A stretch of DNA of 64,000 bases from NCBI RefSeq assembly GCF_003353055.1, contig NZ_QKWJ01000007.1:1-64000 (forward strand), read 5' to 3'. The notes beneath the pieces were generated by a model, which had not been told where the DNA came from, made no database searches, and saw only the letters and a list, made by a program, of their open reading frames with translations. The DNA comes from Cupriavidus lacunae. GTDB lineage: Bacteria > Pseudomonadota > Gammaproteobacteria > Burkholderiales > Burkholderiaceae. Positions 48,206 to 55,665 of the stretch are shown piece after piece. A program made the position numbers and the translations under genes. How positions within the stretch are numbered: the first letter of the stretch is position 1; each line of letters starts with the position of its first letter.

Positions 48206-48505
48206 TCAATCCTTTTCGAATGCTTTACATCCAGTGATGTGAAAGACGAGGGCCTTGCTGTTGCGGTGCTTGCGGGCCAGGAATCCTTCGCAGTCGAGCA
48301 GCGTGCCGAGCGGTAGCCGCTCCAGACGCTGGCCAACCTGGCCGATCCCCATCGCTGCGATTGCAAACTCGACCTGCCGCGGCGTTTGCGCCTCGACGGC
48401 CTCGCCGCTGTACTGCAGGATGCAGTTCACGACGGGGACCCCGGCCGGGGTATAGCGCAGGGCATCGCGTTCCGCCAGGGTGGCGGCAAGCCGAAACTGG
48501 TTCAA
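48206..48505 (-). CDS. priB: PriB, primosomal replication protein N
   Basis: A 99-residue OB-fold single-strand DNA-binding protein that helps PriA restart replication. The SSB-like part LRYTPAGVPVVNCILQYSGE and PRQVEFAIAAMGIGQ are typical. The start is taken as TTG at 48505 (encoding M-NQFRLAATLAERDAL), which has AAGAGG 7 bases upstream and matches the family N-terminus; an in-frame ATG at 48538 has no ribosome site and adds 11 unrelated residues. Its place between rpsF and rpsR is conserved in proteobacteria. Confidence 0.92.
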   Translation of the reverse strand: MNQFRLAATLAERDALRYTPAGVPVVNCILQYSGEAVEAQTPRQVEFAIAAMGIGQVGQRLERLPLGTLLDCEGFLARKHRNSKALVFHITGCKAFEKD

Positions 48506-48582
48506 CGCGGGGCCTCTTGCTGATTGCAATCCATGCAACCCTGGCCGACGCTGTCAGCCACGGCGCGCACCGCAGTCCGCAC

Positions 48583-48957
48583 TCAGGCGGCCTGGCCTTC
48601 GGTGGTCGTTTGCGCGGCCTTGCGGGCTTCTTCGCGCTGCACTTCCTTCATCATCGGCGAAGGTGCGGTCTCGGCCTTCTTGGTCTGCACGATCAGGTGG
48701 CGCAGGACGGCGTCGTTGAACTTGAACGCGTGTTCCAGTTCAGCCAGCGTTTCCTTGCCGCATTCGATGTTCAGGCAAACGTAGTGAGCCTTGGCCAGCT
48801 TCTGGATCATGTAAGCCATCTGGCGACGGCCCCAGTCTTCCACGCGGTGAACGTTGCCGTTCTGCGAGGTCACGAGCTGCTTGTAGCGCTCGATCATGGC
48901 CGGCACTTGTTCGCTCTGGTCCGGGTGGACGATGAAGACGATTTCGTAATGACGCAT
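48583..48957 (-). CDS. rpsF: Ribosomal protein bS6
   Basis: A 124-residue bS6: [20 protein letters not shown] opening, [19 protein letters not shown] and [12 protein letters not shown]. The C-terminal tail is Ala/Gln-rich, as in other Burkholderiales. First gene of the operon. The ATG at 48957 has AAAAGGAGCG upstream, and a sigma-70 promoter and a leader hairpin precede it. Confidence 0.98.
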   Translation of the reverse strand: MRHYEIVFIVHPDQSEQVPAMIERYKQLVTSQNGNVHRVEDWGRRQMAYMIQKLAKAHYVCLNIECGKETLAELEHAFKFNDAVLRHLIVQTKKAETAPSPMMKEVQREEARKAAQTTTEGQAA

Positions 48958-48976
48958 TGACGCTCCTTTTGGATTA

Positions 48977-49006
48977 GCCACCCGGGCGTCACGAGTCCGG
49001 TGTGGC
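48977..49006 (-). promoter_or_regulatory. Candidate S6:S18 autoregulatory leader hairpin
   Basis: On the minus strand GCCAC-A-CCGG, an 11-base loop region and CCGG-GTGGC form a stem with a single bulged A, placed 20 bases before the rpsF ATG. Many bacteria carry an S6:S18-binding leader with a CCG-containing bulged stem in this place; matching that family is inference. Confidence 0.45.
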
Positions 49007-49024
49007 AAGGTTGAATAGCCTTAA

Positions 49025-49054
49025 ATTATAGCCCGCACTCTGACATGTGCGCAA
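49025..49054 (-). promoter_or_regulatory. Sigma-70 promoter of rpsF-priB-rpsR-rplI
   Basis: On the minus strand TTGCGC, an 18-base spacer and TATAAT. The -10 is perfect and it lies about 70 bases upstream of the rpsF start. Confidence 0.8.
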
Positions 49055-49075
49055 GCCAATGATTACACAGGCAAA

Positions 49076-50068
49076 TCAGGCGTTGGCAAATACCGCCTGC
49101 AGCCGCGCCGGATCGCGCGCCAGCCCTGCATCCGCGGCCAGCGCCAGTGCCAACAGCACGCGCGCCTTATAGGGATTGAGGTCTGTGGCAGAAACGAAGA
49201 CCCCGTCCGTGGGGCTGGGCTGAGGCGAAATCGCCACATGGCCGGCACCGGTACGGGAACTGCGCACCACCGCCACCCCTGCGGCGGCGGCATCGGCCAG
49301 CGCCCCGGCCAGCACTTCATGCACCGAGCCATTGCCGGCAGCCGCCACCACCAGCCCGGCGACCCCCGCCTGCACCAGCGCATCCACGGCCACCCTGCCC
49401 GGCTGGGCGTAGCTCGCCACGATCTCCACCACCGGCCACGCCGTGGGCATCGGCCCGATCGTCCAGGCCGCGCGCGGCGCGCGGGCGAAGCGCACATAGT
49501 CGTCCTGCACGAAACCCAGCGGCCCGCAAGCCGAGACAAAGGCATCCACCGTCGACGTATGGGCCTTGGCCACATCCCGTGCCGCGTGGATCTGCTGGTT
49601 CAGCACCACCAGCACCCCCTTGCCACGCGCATCCGGGTGGGCGGCCACGCGTACCGCGTCCAGCAGGTTCAGCGGGCCGTCCGCCGACAGCGACGTCGAC
49701 GGCCGCATCGCCGCAGTCATCACCACGGGCACCGGACACGATTGCGTCAGATGCAGCGCCATCGCGGTTTCTTCCAGCGTGTCCGTGCCATGCGTGATCA
49801 CGATGCCCGCGATATCGGGCTGCGCCGACCAGTGCTCCACCCGCGCCGCCAGCGTTTGCCAGAGCGCGAAGGTCATGTCCTTGCTGTCGACCTGGGCCAC
49901 CTGCTCGGCTTCGACCCGGGCCACCGACTGCAACGCGGGCACCGCCGCCAGCAACGACGACACCGGCACGGTCGCCGCCTGGTAGCGTGCGCTGCTGGCG
50001 GGACTGCCGGCCGCTCCGGCAATGGTGCCGCCGGTGGCGAGTACGACGATGCGGGGCAATTGGGTCAT
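49076..50068 (-). CDS. L-asparaginase, type II-like
   Basis: A 330-residue asparaginase hydrolysing L-asparagine to aspartate and ammonia. Both catalytic threonine motifs are present: VLATGGTIAG near residue 10 and ITHGTDTLEETAM near 90. Lys in AAMRPSTSLSADG belongs to the second triad. No signal peptide is visible with the start at 50068, so cytosolic or atypically exported; the upstream in-frame extension to 50116 is not ATG-initiated. Single gene, divergent from lexA. Confidence 0.9.
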   Translation of the reverse strand: MTQLPRIVVLATGGTIAGAAGSPASSARYQAATVPVSSLLAAVPALQSVARVEAEQVAQVDSKDMTFALWQTLAARVEHWSAQPDIAGIVITHGTDTLEETAMALHLTQSCPVPVVMTAAMRPSTSLSADGPLNLLDAVRVAAHPDARGKGVLVVLNQQIHAARDVAKAHTSTVDAFVSACGPLGFVQDDYVRFARAPRAAWTIGPMPTAWPVVEIVASYAQPGRVAVDALVQAGVAGLVVAAAGNGSVHEVLAGALADAAAAGVAVVRSSRTGAGHVAISPQPSPTDGVFVSATDLNPYKARVLLALALAADAGLARDPARLQAVFANA

Positions 50069-50203
50069 GGGGAGCGCAAGGAATAGGGAACGATGAGTGG
50101 CGATTGTAACGGGCACACCCTGCCTTGCCGCTGGCTGGCCCAGTCAACGCGCCTCCGGTCCATGCCGCCTGCCCCAAAAATTCTGCTTGCGCTCAGGCCG
50201 ATA

Positions 50204-50239
50204 CTGTATAAAATCACAGCATACTGTTTAAACATACAG
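50204..50239 (+). promoter_or_regulatory. Two LexA (SOS) boxes upstream of lexA
   Basis: Box 1 is CTGTATAAAATCACAG at 50204-50219. Box 2 is CTGTTTAAACATACAG at 50224-50239. Both match CTG-N10-CAG and are 20 bases apart centre to centre, about two helical turns, allowing cooperative binding. They lie 85-120 bases upstream of the lexA ATG. Confidence 0.93.
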
Positions 50240-50323
50240 TGCCCGGCCCGCCGGATGCAGGATAAAGGATCGGCTGATCCATGACCCGACATCCCCCGCG
50301 GCCCTGCACGGAACGGCGATCCC

Positions 50324-50977
50324 ATGGCGACCCTGACACCCCGGCAGCAGCAGATTTTCGATCTGATCCGCAATACGATCCGCCATACCGGCTTCCCGCC
50401 CACGCGCGCCGAGATCGCCGCGGAGTTCGGCTTCTCCTCCCCCAATGCCGCCGAAGAACATCTGAGAGCGCTGGCTCGCAAGGGCGTGATCGAACTGACG
50501 CCGGGCGCCTCGCGTGGCATTCGCCTGAAGGTGGCTCGCAGCGATTCGGAAATGCCGGACCAGTTCTCGTTGCCAATGGCAGGCGTGATGCAGCTGACGC
50601 TGCCGCTGGTGGGCCGCGTGGCCGCGGGCAGCCCCATCCTGGCTGCCGAGCATATCGACCGCCAGTACCAGGTCGACGCCTCAGTCTTTGACGAACGCCC
50701 CGACTACCTGCTGCGCGTGCGTGGCCTGAGTATGCGCGACGCCGGCATCCTCGACGGCGACCTGCTCGCGGTGCGCCGCGCCAGCGAAGCCGCCAACGGC
50801 AAGATCGTGGTGGCACGCCTGGGCGATGACGTAACCGTCAAGCGCCTGCAGCGGCGCGGCGGCCATATCGAACTGATTGCAGAGAACCCGGACTTCACCA
50901 ACATCATCGTGGAGCCCGGCGAAGAGTTCTCGCTGGAAGGCATCGCCGTCGGGCTGATCCGATCTTCCGGCTTCTAG
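50324..50977 (+). CDS. lexA: LexA, SOS repressor
   Basis: A 217-residue LexA with an N-terminal winged HTH ([20 protein letters not shown]), an Ala101-Gly102 cleavage site, catalytic Ser136 ([11 protein letters not shown]) and Lys173 (DVTVKRLQ). It represses DNA-damage genes and self-cleaves when RecA is activated. Two LexA boxes upstream show autoregulation. Confidence 0.97.
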   Translation: MATLTPRQQQIFDLIRNTIRHTGFPPTRAEIAAEFGFSSPNAAEEHLRALARKGVIELTPGASRGIRLKVARSDSEMPDQFSLPMAGVMQLTLPLVGRVAAGSPILAAEHIDRQYQVDASVFDERPDYLLRVRGLSMRDAGILDGDLLAVRRASEAANGKIVVARLGDDVTVKRLQRRGGHIELIAENPDFTNIIVEPGEEFSLEGIAVGLIRSSGF

Positions 50978-51090
50978 CCGGGCACCACCGCAGGCCATCC
51001 GCCTGCGCGGGCCCACCCGCTTCCATTGCTTTGCAGATGCCGCCCGGCTTGCCGGGTGTTGACCCCGCTTTGCCCAAAAGAGGTGCCACC

Positions 51091-51261
51091 ATGCCGCAAA
51101 TCCACAACGTCGCCGCCCGTCGCCCGGTCAAGCCCGTGCCGTTCCGCCAGAGCAAGGGCGTACGCGTCTACCAGGGTACGCAGCGCCGTACCATGGTCGG
51201 CAGCATGGCGGCGATCTGCCGTATGCTTGAACTCGAAACCGCCGACAAGCTGGCCGCCTGA
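51091..51261 (+). CDS. Small basic protein of unknown function
   Basis: A 56-residue basic protein starting MPQIHNVAARRPVKPVPFRQ, with AAAAGAGGT 7 bases ahead of the ATG. Arg/Lys/Gln-rich with no membrane segment. The C-terminal part MVGSMAAICRMLELETADKL forms a helix. It follows lexA after 113 bases. I do not recognise the family. Confidence 0.6.
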   Translation: MPQIHNVAARRPVKPVPFRQSKGVRVYQGTQRRTMVGSMAAICRMLELETADKLAA

Positions 51262-51300
51262 ACCCCGCGGGCGCGGTCCGCGCGGCCGCGGGCCCTGCCC

Positions 51301-51681
51301 TCAGCTACGCGGCGCACACGCCCTGGCTTCGGCTTCCAGTTCCGCCGGCATCAGCTGGGGGAACCACGTATCGGTCTTGCGCAACTCCAGCGCCGTACCA
51401 TCCGGCTGCGCTGTCAGCGAAATCAGGTAGGCGTATTGGTATTCACCACCAGACGTGGTCTGGCCGATGCGGATCTCAGCCTGGTTCTTTGCCGGATAGC
51501 TGACGAATGCGGCATCGTCGCCCAGGTTGTTGCGAAGGCATTTCGCAACATCGCCCATCTTGGCGGGCGTGAACAAGCGCACGGGCGGGCGCGTGCGAAT
51601 CTCTTTATCAGAAGTACCGGAGGCACACCCTGCCACCATGGCTGCCATCACTACGCCAAGCACTGCCGCTCGAACAGACAT
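51301..51681 (-). CDS. Small lipoprotein of unknown function
   Basis: A 126-residue predicted lipoprotein. The signal MSVRAAVLGVVMAAMVAGCASG has a lipobox VAGC at residues 16-19. The mature part contains two further Cys (AKCLRNN, ARACAPRS) and beta-rich YLISLTAQPDGTALEL. The start at 51681 is taken because the upstream extension to 51795 runs into the tRNA-derived repeat. It is the last chromosomal gene before the island's left boundary. Confidence 0.7.
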   Translation of the reverse strand: MSVRAAVLGVVMAAMVAGCASGTSDKEIRTRPPVRLFTPAKMGDVAKCLRNNLGDDAAFVSYPAKNQAEIRIGQTTSGGEYQYAYLISLTAQPDGTALELRKTDTWFPQLMPAELEAEARACAPRS

Positions 51682-51738
51682 AACACCCCCGGGGAATGCA
51701 AAACGGCGCCCTTGGGAGGCGCCGTTTTGGAGAATGCG

Positions 51739-51789
51739 TTGGGGTGGCTGATCGGACTCGAACCCACGACGACAGGAATCACAATCCTG
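51739..51789. repeat. attL: partial tRNA-His copy
   Basis: 51 bases identical to 59426-59476 except one position (c at 51753, g at 59440). The matched part covers the tRNA-His 3' half from the anticodon stem through the CCA end. Direct-repeat orientation, 7.7 kb apart, marks site-specific integration of an element at the tRNA. Confidence 0.9.
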
Positions 51790-52135
51790 AGCCAATCCCC
51801 AAAATAATCAACACGTTACGCGAATACTTTGGAATCTGTGCCGACCGCGATCCCGCGTCGGCGCGTGCACATTTTCGCAATCTTCCAAAGATTTCGCAAG
51901 CGGCGCGGACCAGGCTACACCGTATATTCATACAGCATACGCCCATGATCAACGACCCCTACTCCCATAGGCTCAGACCCCAGCGACCGGTGCTGCGCGA
52001 TGTATTTCTATTCTGGTGCCCGGGCCATACCAAGATGTGGCTAGCATCACCGAAAACGTCGGTGCGAGAATCCATCGCGTCGAGTACCCCCGTTCTCGAC
52101 TTTGCGTCACGGCGCCTAGATTTTTTTGGCGGCCT
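51790..52135. other. Left end of island, no recognised gene
   Basis: 346 bases. A possible short plus-strand frame starts with ATG 51945 but has no family match. A near-consensus LexA-type site at 51920-51935 precedes it. Confidence 0.5.
51920..51935. promoter_or_regulatory. Near-consensus LexA box in island
   Basis: Read on the minus strand: CTGTATGAATATACGG, one base off CTGT-N8-ACAG. It ends 9 bases before an ATG at 51945 on the plus strand. Confidence 0.35.
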
Positions 52136-52258
52136 TCACCGACAAGCAGTAACAGCCGCCTCAAGCAGCGCTTCATAACCCGCGCGCTGCTCTAGCTCAG
52201 CCAGCGCGGCGCAACCACTGGAGTAGAAATCGGCGTCCGGCCTGGTCGACCGCCTGAG
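52136..52258 (-). pseudogene. Rz1-like spanin C-terminal fragment (second copy)
   Basis: About 40 codons with no start, ending AALAELEQRAGYEALLEAAV-TACR-stop. It parallels the end of the intact Rz1-like protein at 57384-57647 (AALAELEQRAGYEALLEAAL-LSCR), with divergent sequence before that (RPDADFYSSGC against DPGAGLYTKGR). The 5' part, including the lipobox, is missing. A relic of another lysis cassette at the left end of the island. Confidence 0.75.
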
Positions 52259-52480
52259 CCTCGCCCCCCCTACCTCCAGAAGCCGGCGCGGCGCGCGCTA
52301 AGGAGAAGAAGGTCAGACTTCGTTGACGCTTGGGCGGGAGGAAGTGGTGGGGAAACGTTCCGGCTCGGCGTACCGATCCGGCGAGCTTTCGCGCGACAGG
52401 GTCAAGATCAAGCGGCCTGGGGCAGTGCCCGCTAAACGGTTTCAGCGATAAGGGGCGCCCCTCAACCCAAACTTGGAGCC

Positions 52481-52747
52481 ATGATGGCCGATCCCAATAC
52501 CATGGCCGATTGCTTGAAACCGTGGCTCGCGCACGATGGCTGGCACTCTGGACACCAGCTCGATGAAGAACGGTTTCTCAAGGCCGTAAAGAAGCTGAAG
52601 ACGACGGTCGGTACGGACTGGTCCGAGTGCGAGTTTCAAGACGCCGTGTCCCTCGTGATCGGCAGCAAGGCGCCGGCTTTTGAGGACTCAGTTCACGAGT
52701 ACACCTCTATCGCCCTTCACCTTCGCGACTACGAAAAGCTCGCGTAA
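52481..52747 (+). CDS. Unknown small island protein
   Basis: An 88-residue acidic-to-neutral protein (MMADPNTMADCLKPWLAHDG start, HLRDYEKLA end) with GGAG 6 bases before the ATG. Rich in charged helix-forming residues, no membrane segment or signal. Codon usage is like the host's. I do not recognise a family. Confidence 0.5.
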   Translation: MMADPNTMADCLKPWLAHDGWHSGHQLDEERFLKAVKKLKTTVGTDWSECEFQDAVSLVIGSKAPAFEDSVHEYTSIALHLRDYEKLA

Positions 52748-52755
52748 GCAACTCC

Positions 52756-52938
52756 CTACGTCGGCCAAGCCTCCACCGTCTTACGATGCTTGGCCGCGCA
52801 CTCTCCCAACTCGCCTAGCACCGTCACTATCCAATCCTGCCAGGCGTCATAGTCGGCCACTGCCGGCGCGTCCGGCACCACGCAGGCTGCCGCCAGAGCG
52901 CTATCGAAAGCGGTGGCAGCTTGCGTACCTGCTTCACC
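52756..52938 (-). pseudogene. Possible phage lysis-gene remnant, no start
   Basis: A minus-strand frame of about 60 codons without ATG, reading AATAFDSALAAACVVPDAPA, then ADYDAWQDWIVTVLGELGEC and AAKHRKTVEAW before the stop. The C-A-x-x-H-x-x-x-V-E-A-W ending recalls o-spanin/LysC-type C-termini. It overlaps the end of the coiled-coil frame. Assignment is tentative. Confidence 0.4.
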
Positions 52939-53293
52939 GCCGCCGGCCGCGCACCTCGCTCTCCGGATCCGTCAGCCGCTTGCCCTGCTCCGCGACGCGT
53001 TCATCCCGCCAGGCGAAGTCCCGGCGGGCATCTGCCCCGGTGTAGCGGTCCCCTTCCATCCGCTCGATGGTCTTCTTCATGGCCACCATCTCGGTCTTGA
53101 TCTCGATCAGCGCCGAGTTGGTGGCCTCGCGCTGACGCTCACGGTCCTGCTGCTTGGCCACGATCACGTCCTGGTCCTTGGCGACGACCTGCTTGTTCAG
53201 GCGCGCGATCTCCTTGTCCCTCTTGTCGATCGCGTCCTTCAGAGCAACCTGGCCAGCGCGGAATCCGCTTACACTGGAGCAGTTGAGGGCCAA
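52934..53293 (-). CDS. Phage-type coiled-coil protein, possibly truncated
   Basis: A 119-residue highly charged frame with heptad-like content (DAIDKRDKEIARLNKQVVAK, KTEMVAMKKTIERMEGDRYT), ending in an Arg-rich tail. It has a TTG at 53293 as its only start and lacks the membrane anchor that such lysis- or tail-associated coiled-coil proteins usually carry, so the 5' end may be lost. Function unknown; the neighbourhood (spanin fragments) suggests a lysis-module origin. Confidence 0.5.
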   Translation of the reverse strand: MALNCSSVSGFRAGQVALKDAIDKRDKEIARLNKQVVAKDQDVIVAKQQDRERQREATNSALIEIKTEMVAMKKTIERMEGDRYTGADARRDFAWRDERVAEQGKRLTDPESEVRGRRR

Positions 53294-53310
53294 GTACCAG
53301 TGAGGTTGAA

Positions 53311-53607
53311 ATGCTTCTATTGACCGTTGAGGAGTGCTTGGCGACGAGAGAGGAGCCGCACTCTGACCGCTTCGTGAGCTCGCGCACGCGCACGGTGGCC
53401 TTCTCCACTCTGCTCGATCTGACCACAGCGCTGCGGCTCTTGAAGCGCTACAGCGACGTCTACAAGCAGAAGTACACCATGACCTCGATGGAATTCCGTC
53501 TGCTCAGCGTCTCGCAGATCGCGGACAACACCGACGAAATGGCATTGCGTGACCTGGGAGTCGAAACCATTGGGCCTGACTTCGCGGACCGCCTAGCCGA
53601 CGCCTGA
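53311..53607 (+). CDS. Unknown island protein
   Basis: A 98-residue protein starting MLLLTVEECLATREEPHSDR, with Ser/Thr/Arg-rich middle and an acidic C-terminus (DLGVETIGPDFADRLADA). GAGGTTG lies upstream of the ATG. A good intrinsic terminator follows 20 bases past the stop, which supports it as a real transcription unit. No family recognised. Confidence 0.55.
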   Translation: MLLLTVEECLATREEPHSDRFVSSRTRTVAFSTLLDLTTALRLLKRYSDVYKQKYTMTSMEFRLLSVSQIADNTDEMALRDLGVETIGPDFADRLADA

Positions 53608-53626
53608 TCTTCCAAAACCCCACATA

Positions 53627-53649
53627 AGCTCGCTTCGGCGGGCTTTTTT
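53627..53649 (+). terminator. Intrinsic terminator in island
   Basis: Stem agctcgc/gcgggct with a TTCG tetraloop, followed by TTTTT. It is 20 bases past the stop at 53607. Confidence 0.85.
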
Positions 53650-53777
53650 GTTTCTACCGACGCCTGCCTGGCTCTGCCTCGCGGGCGTTTTTCATTGCCC
53701 AACGCGGTGGATGCCGCAGGGCGCATTGCGGCGGATGCCGCACAAGCTCGCGGGCGGATGCCTCAAGGAAAGTCACC

Positions 53778-53870
53778 ATGCCATTCAAGTACGACGAAGC
53801 CGGCAACATCGCAGTTCAGGAAGTGGGCGGCAAGAAGCTCCCCGTGTTCGTGGGCGCCGACGGCAGCGAG
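53778..53870 (+). pseudogene. 5' fragment of a phage scaffold-like gene
   Basis: 31 codons, starting MPFKYDEAGNIAVQEVGGKK and running to VGADGSE, with AAGGAAAG 8 bases before the ATG. This is the N-terminal style of phage scaffold/DUF6651-type proteins. The homology stops sharply at about 53871, where a minus-strand gene fragment begins, and the frame then runs on as nonsense. Confidence 0.6.
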
Positions 53871-53871
53871 G

Positions 53872-53979
53872 TCCGTCACCGGCGCCGTACTGAATGCGAT
53901 GGGCCATGTCGCAGCCAGGGCATCAGAACATCAATCCATTGCCTTCCGACTCGCGCAGAATCTTGCTGATCGCACTCAT
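53872..53979 (-). pseudogene. DUF6527-like fragment with premature stop
   Basis: Minus-strand frame starting at ATG 53979: MSAISKILRESEGNGLMF, then TGA, then CPGCDMAHRIQYGAGDGP in the same frame. The intact family has F-W-C-P-G-C, so the Trp codon has become TGA. The 3' part is lost at the junction with the scaffold-like fragment. It overlaps the upstream small gene by ATGA. Confidence 0.6.
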
Positions 53980-54170
53980 GACAACATCCCCTCACACAGG
54001 GCTCGCTCAGCGGCACGCCGCTTGACCAGCCCTGGCAACTCGCGCCCGCCGGCGAGAGTCCAGCGGGAGAACTCCGCGCACCCGCTGGCGTGGTCCCCAG
54101 CGTTGAACTTGCGCGCCATGGTCGATCGGCAGTAGACCGCAACGCGGCGCTCGCTGCCTTCCGGCGGCAC
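53976..54170 (-). CDS. Small phage-type protein of unknown function
   Basis: A frame of about 64 codons, with internal ATG at 54119 giving MARKFNAGDHASGCAEFSRW then TLAGGRELPGLVKRRAAERA. A GTG at 54170 would extend it by 17 residues (VAVYCRST). Its stop overlaps the DUF6527 start by 4 bases. The C-x-E/D-F-S-R-W pattern looks specific, but I do not know the family. Confidence 0.5.
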   Translation of the reverse strand: MPPEGSERRVAVYCRSTMARKFNAGDHASGCAEFSRWTLAGGRELPGLVKRRAAERALCEGMLS

Positions 54171-54211
54171 GGTTGGCGTCGCATACCCGGGAACAATCGG
54201 ATCGCCTCGGC

Positions 54212-54670
54212 GCGCGGCAGGGCTTTACCGTCATCAGCACGAACGTGGTGGTCCGCCTGGATGGGCTGCCACGCTCCGGCCAGCGCGAGCCGGCCGACCC
54301 GGGCGCCGCAGTCTACTGGCAGGACCGCGCCGGCGCGCCTCGCGTGATGGCGATCGACATGTACCGCAGCGTGGCCGACAACCTGGCCGCCATCGCCGCC
54401 ACACTGGAAGCGCGGCGCGCGATCGAGCGGCACGGCGGGGCCCAGATCCTCGAACGAGCCTTCACCGGCTTCACCGCCCTCCCGTCGCCTGGCGCAGCGC
54501 GTACGTGGCGCGAGGTGATCGGCGTGCCGGCCGGCGAGCAGGATATGGCCAACGTGCGGGCGGCATTCCGCCGGCGCGCCCAGGCGGCGCACCCAGACCG
54601 CGGTGGCTCGCACGACGATATGGCTGCCCTCACCGCCGCGATGCGGCAAGCCGAGCGGGAGCTGTCATGA
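54212..54670 (+). pseudogene. Phage J-domain protein, 5' end lost
   Basis: About 150 codons. STNVVVRLDGLPRSGQREPA, then an Ile-Asp-Met-Tyr-Arg core with ERHGGAQILERAFTGFTALP, and a C-terminal J-domain-like helix pair with the HPD motif in AFRRRAQAAHPDRGGSHDDM. Such small DnaJ-like proteins are frequent in Burkholderiales prophages. No ATG or ribosome site exists near the expected N-terminus (first ATG is inside at about 54347), so the start was lost at a junction near 54170-54212. Confidence 0.7.
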
Positions 54671-54867
54671 CCGAATTCATCGTGGTGGCGGTATGCCACA
54701 CTGACCGAGATCACCACTACATCACTCTCTATCGGCCGGAAAACCGCGGCTATACGCCGGTGGTATCGCGCACAGGCCGGTACAGCGGCGAACGCCTTGC
54801 GGAGGCGCTGGACTACCCCACCCTCATCAGTGGCGCAATGGTGCGCGCCATCCTGGACGGCGGTGAA
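54667..54867 (+). pseudogene. 5' part of a phage-type gene
   Basis: ATG at 54667 overlaps the J-domain stop (ATGA). It reads MTEFIVVAVCHTDRDHHYIT, RPENRGYTPVVSRTGRYSGE and ALDYPTLISGAMVRAILDGG for about 65 residues. After about 54870 the frame continues to 55236 but is the antisense of a better minus-strand gene. I infer truncation at that point. Family unknown. Confidence 0.5.
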
Positions 54868-55206
54868 CTAGAAACCGCCCTCCTCCAAATGAATCCGGAA
54901 GGCAGCAGGCACGTCGACTCTACCGTTGGGATCGTAGTTGGCCAGATTGGCATCAAGTATTTCTACGGCCCTATCGAAAATGCGATTTTGCTCGCGGGCG
55001 CTGGCGCCGTCCCAGCGATCGATGAGCGCTGGATCGATGACGATAACGAGCGGTGCATTCCGTCGCTGCTCGCGAGAATCGCGAACAGTCCAGGTAACCC
55101 TAACGTGTCGGTCATCCCCCGAGTCATCAAATTCGGCATCGTTCGGAAAGACATCCGTTCCTTCGACTGCACCTTCAAGCCACTCTGCCGCGCGACCCAT
55201 GGCCAT
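54868..55206 (-). CDS. Unknown island protein
   Basis: A 112-residue acidic protein from ATG 55206: MAMGRAAEWLEGAVEGTDVF, then DDSGDDRHVRVTWTVRDSRE and IDPALIDRWDGASAREQNRI. The mix of beta strands (VRVTWTV, LVIVIDP) and a C-terminal helix looks like a compact folded domain, somewhat like DUF3022-type proteins of Burkholderia islands, but this is not secure. The in-frame extension upstream lacks ATG. Confidence 0.5.
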   Translation of the reverse strand: MAMGRAAEWLEGAVEGTDVFPNDAEFDDSGDDRHVRVTWTVRDSREQRRNAPLVIVIDPALIDRWDGASAREQNRIFDRAVEILDANLANYDPNGRVDVPAAFRIHLEEGGF

Positions 55207-55295
55207 CTCCCATCGTTTCGGAAAATCGTAGTATGAGCAACGAACTGCCCAGCCTCTTTCGCCGCGCCATGGTGCGCGCAATCGCCCACAACGAG

Positions 55296-55514
55296 CTAGG
55301 CGTCATGTGGCCCCTCAAGTTGATCAACATACCTCTGAGCCCACGAGATGCCTTCGCTCTGGGCGCGTTCATCCCTTTCGTGAAGCCCAAGCACGTCAGA
55401 CTCCTTGATGGTATGGCGGCCGCTGGTCACCCGCCCCAAGGATGCGAATTCTCCGTTCCCGGCAGGTTTTGCGAACCCCTCGACTATGTAGCCTCGATAC
55501 CTTGCAATAGACAT
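55296..55514 (-). CDS. Unknown small island protein
   Basis: A 72-residue protein from ATG 55514 starting MSIARYRGYIVEGFAKPAGN with GEFASLGRVTSG and HERDERAQSEGISWAQRYVD. The Y-R/K-G-Y-x-I-E/V start and the W-A-x-x-x-V/I-D end resemble short hypothetical proteins common in Burkholderiales mobile regions. It is upstream of and co-oriented with the gene at 54868-55206. Confidence 0.55.
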   Translation of the reverse strand: MSIARYRGYIVEGFAKPAGNGEFASLGRVTSGRHTIKESDVLGLHERDERAQSEGISWAQRYVDQLEGPHDA

Positions 55515-55665
55515 GTGAGCACCCCTCATATCGACCACCTAGGATCCGCCGCAGTCAATTCAACGGCCATTTAATACACCCTAGCATACGGCGCGCGGGT
55601 GCACAGGTTGGTGACCGATTTCGCCGCCCCCTCGTTTTGCGGGTAGCGATTAAGGAGATCGAGGC

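Noticed and set aside
51739..51789. A second tRNA-His gene
   Set aside because: Only the 3' half is present; the 5' acceptor strand and D-arm are missing, so it is an att copy and not a gene.
55233..55574. Plus-strand frame starting MSNELPSLFRRAMVRAIAHN
   Set aside because: The first 20 residues look plausible, but the rest is antisense to the better minus-strand gene at 55296-55514 and there is no clear ribosome site.
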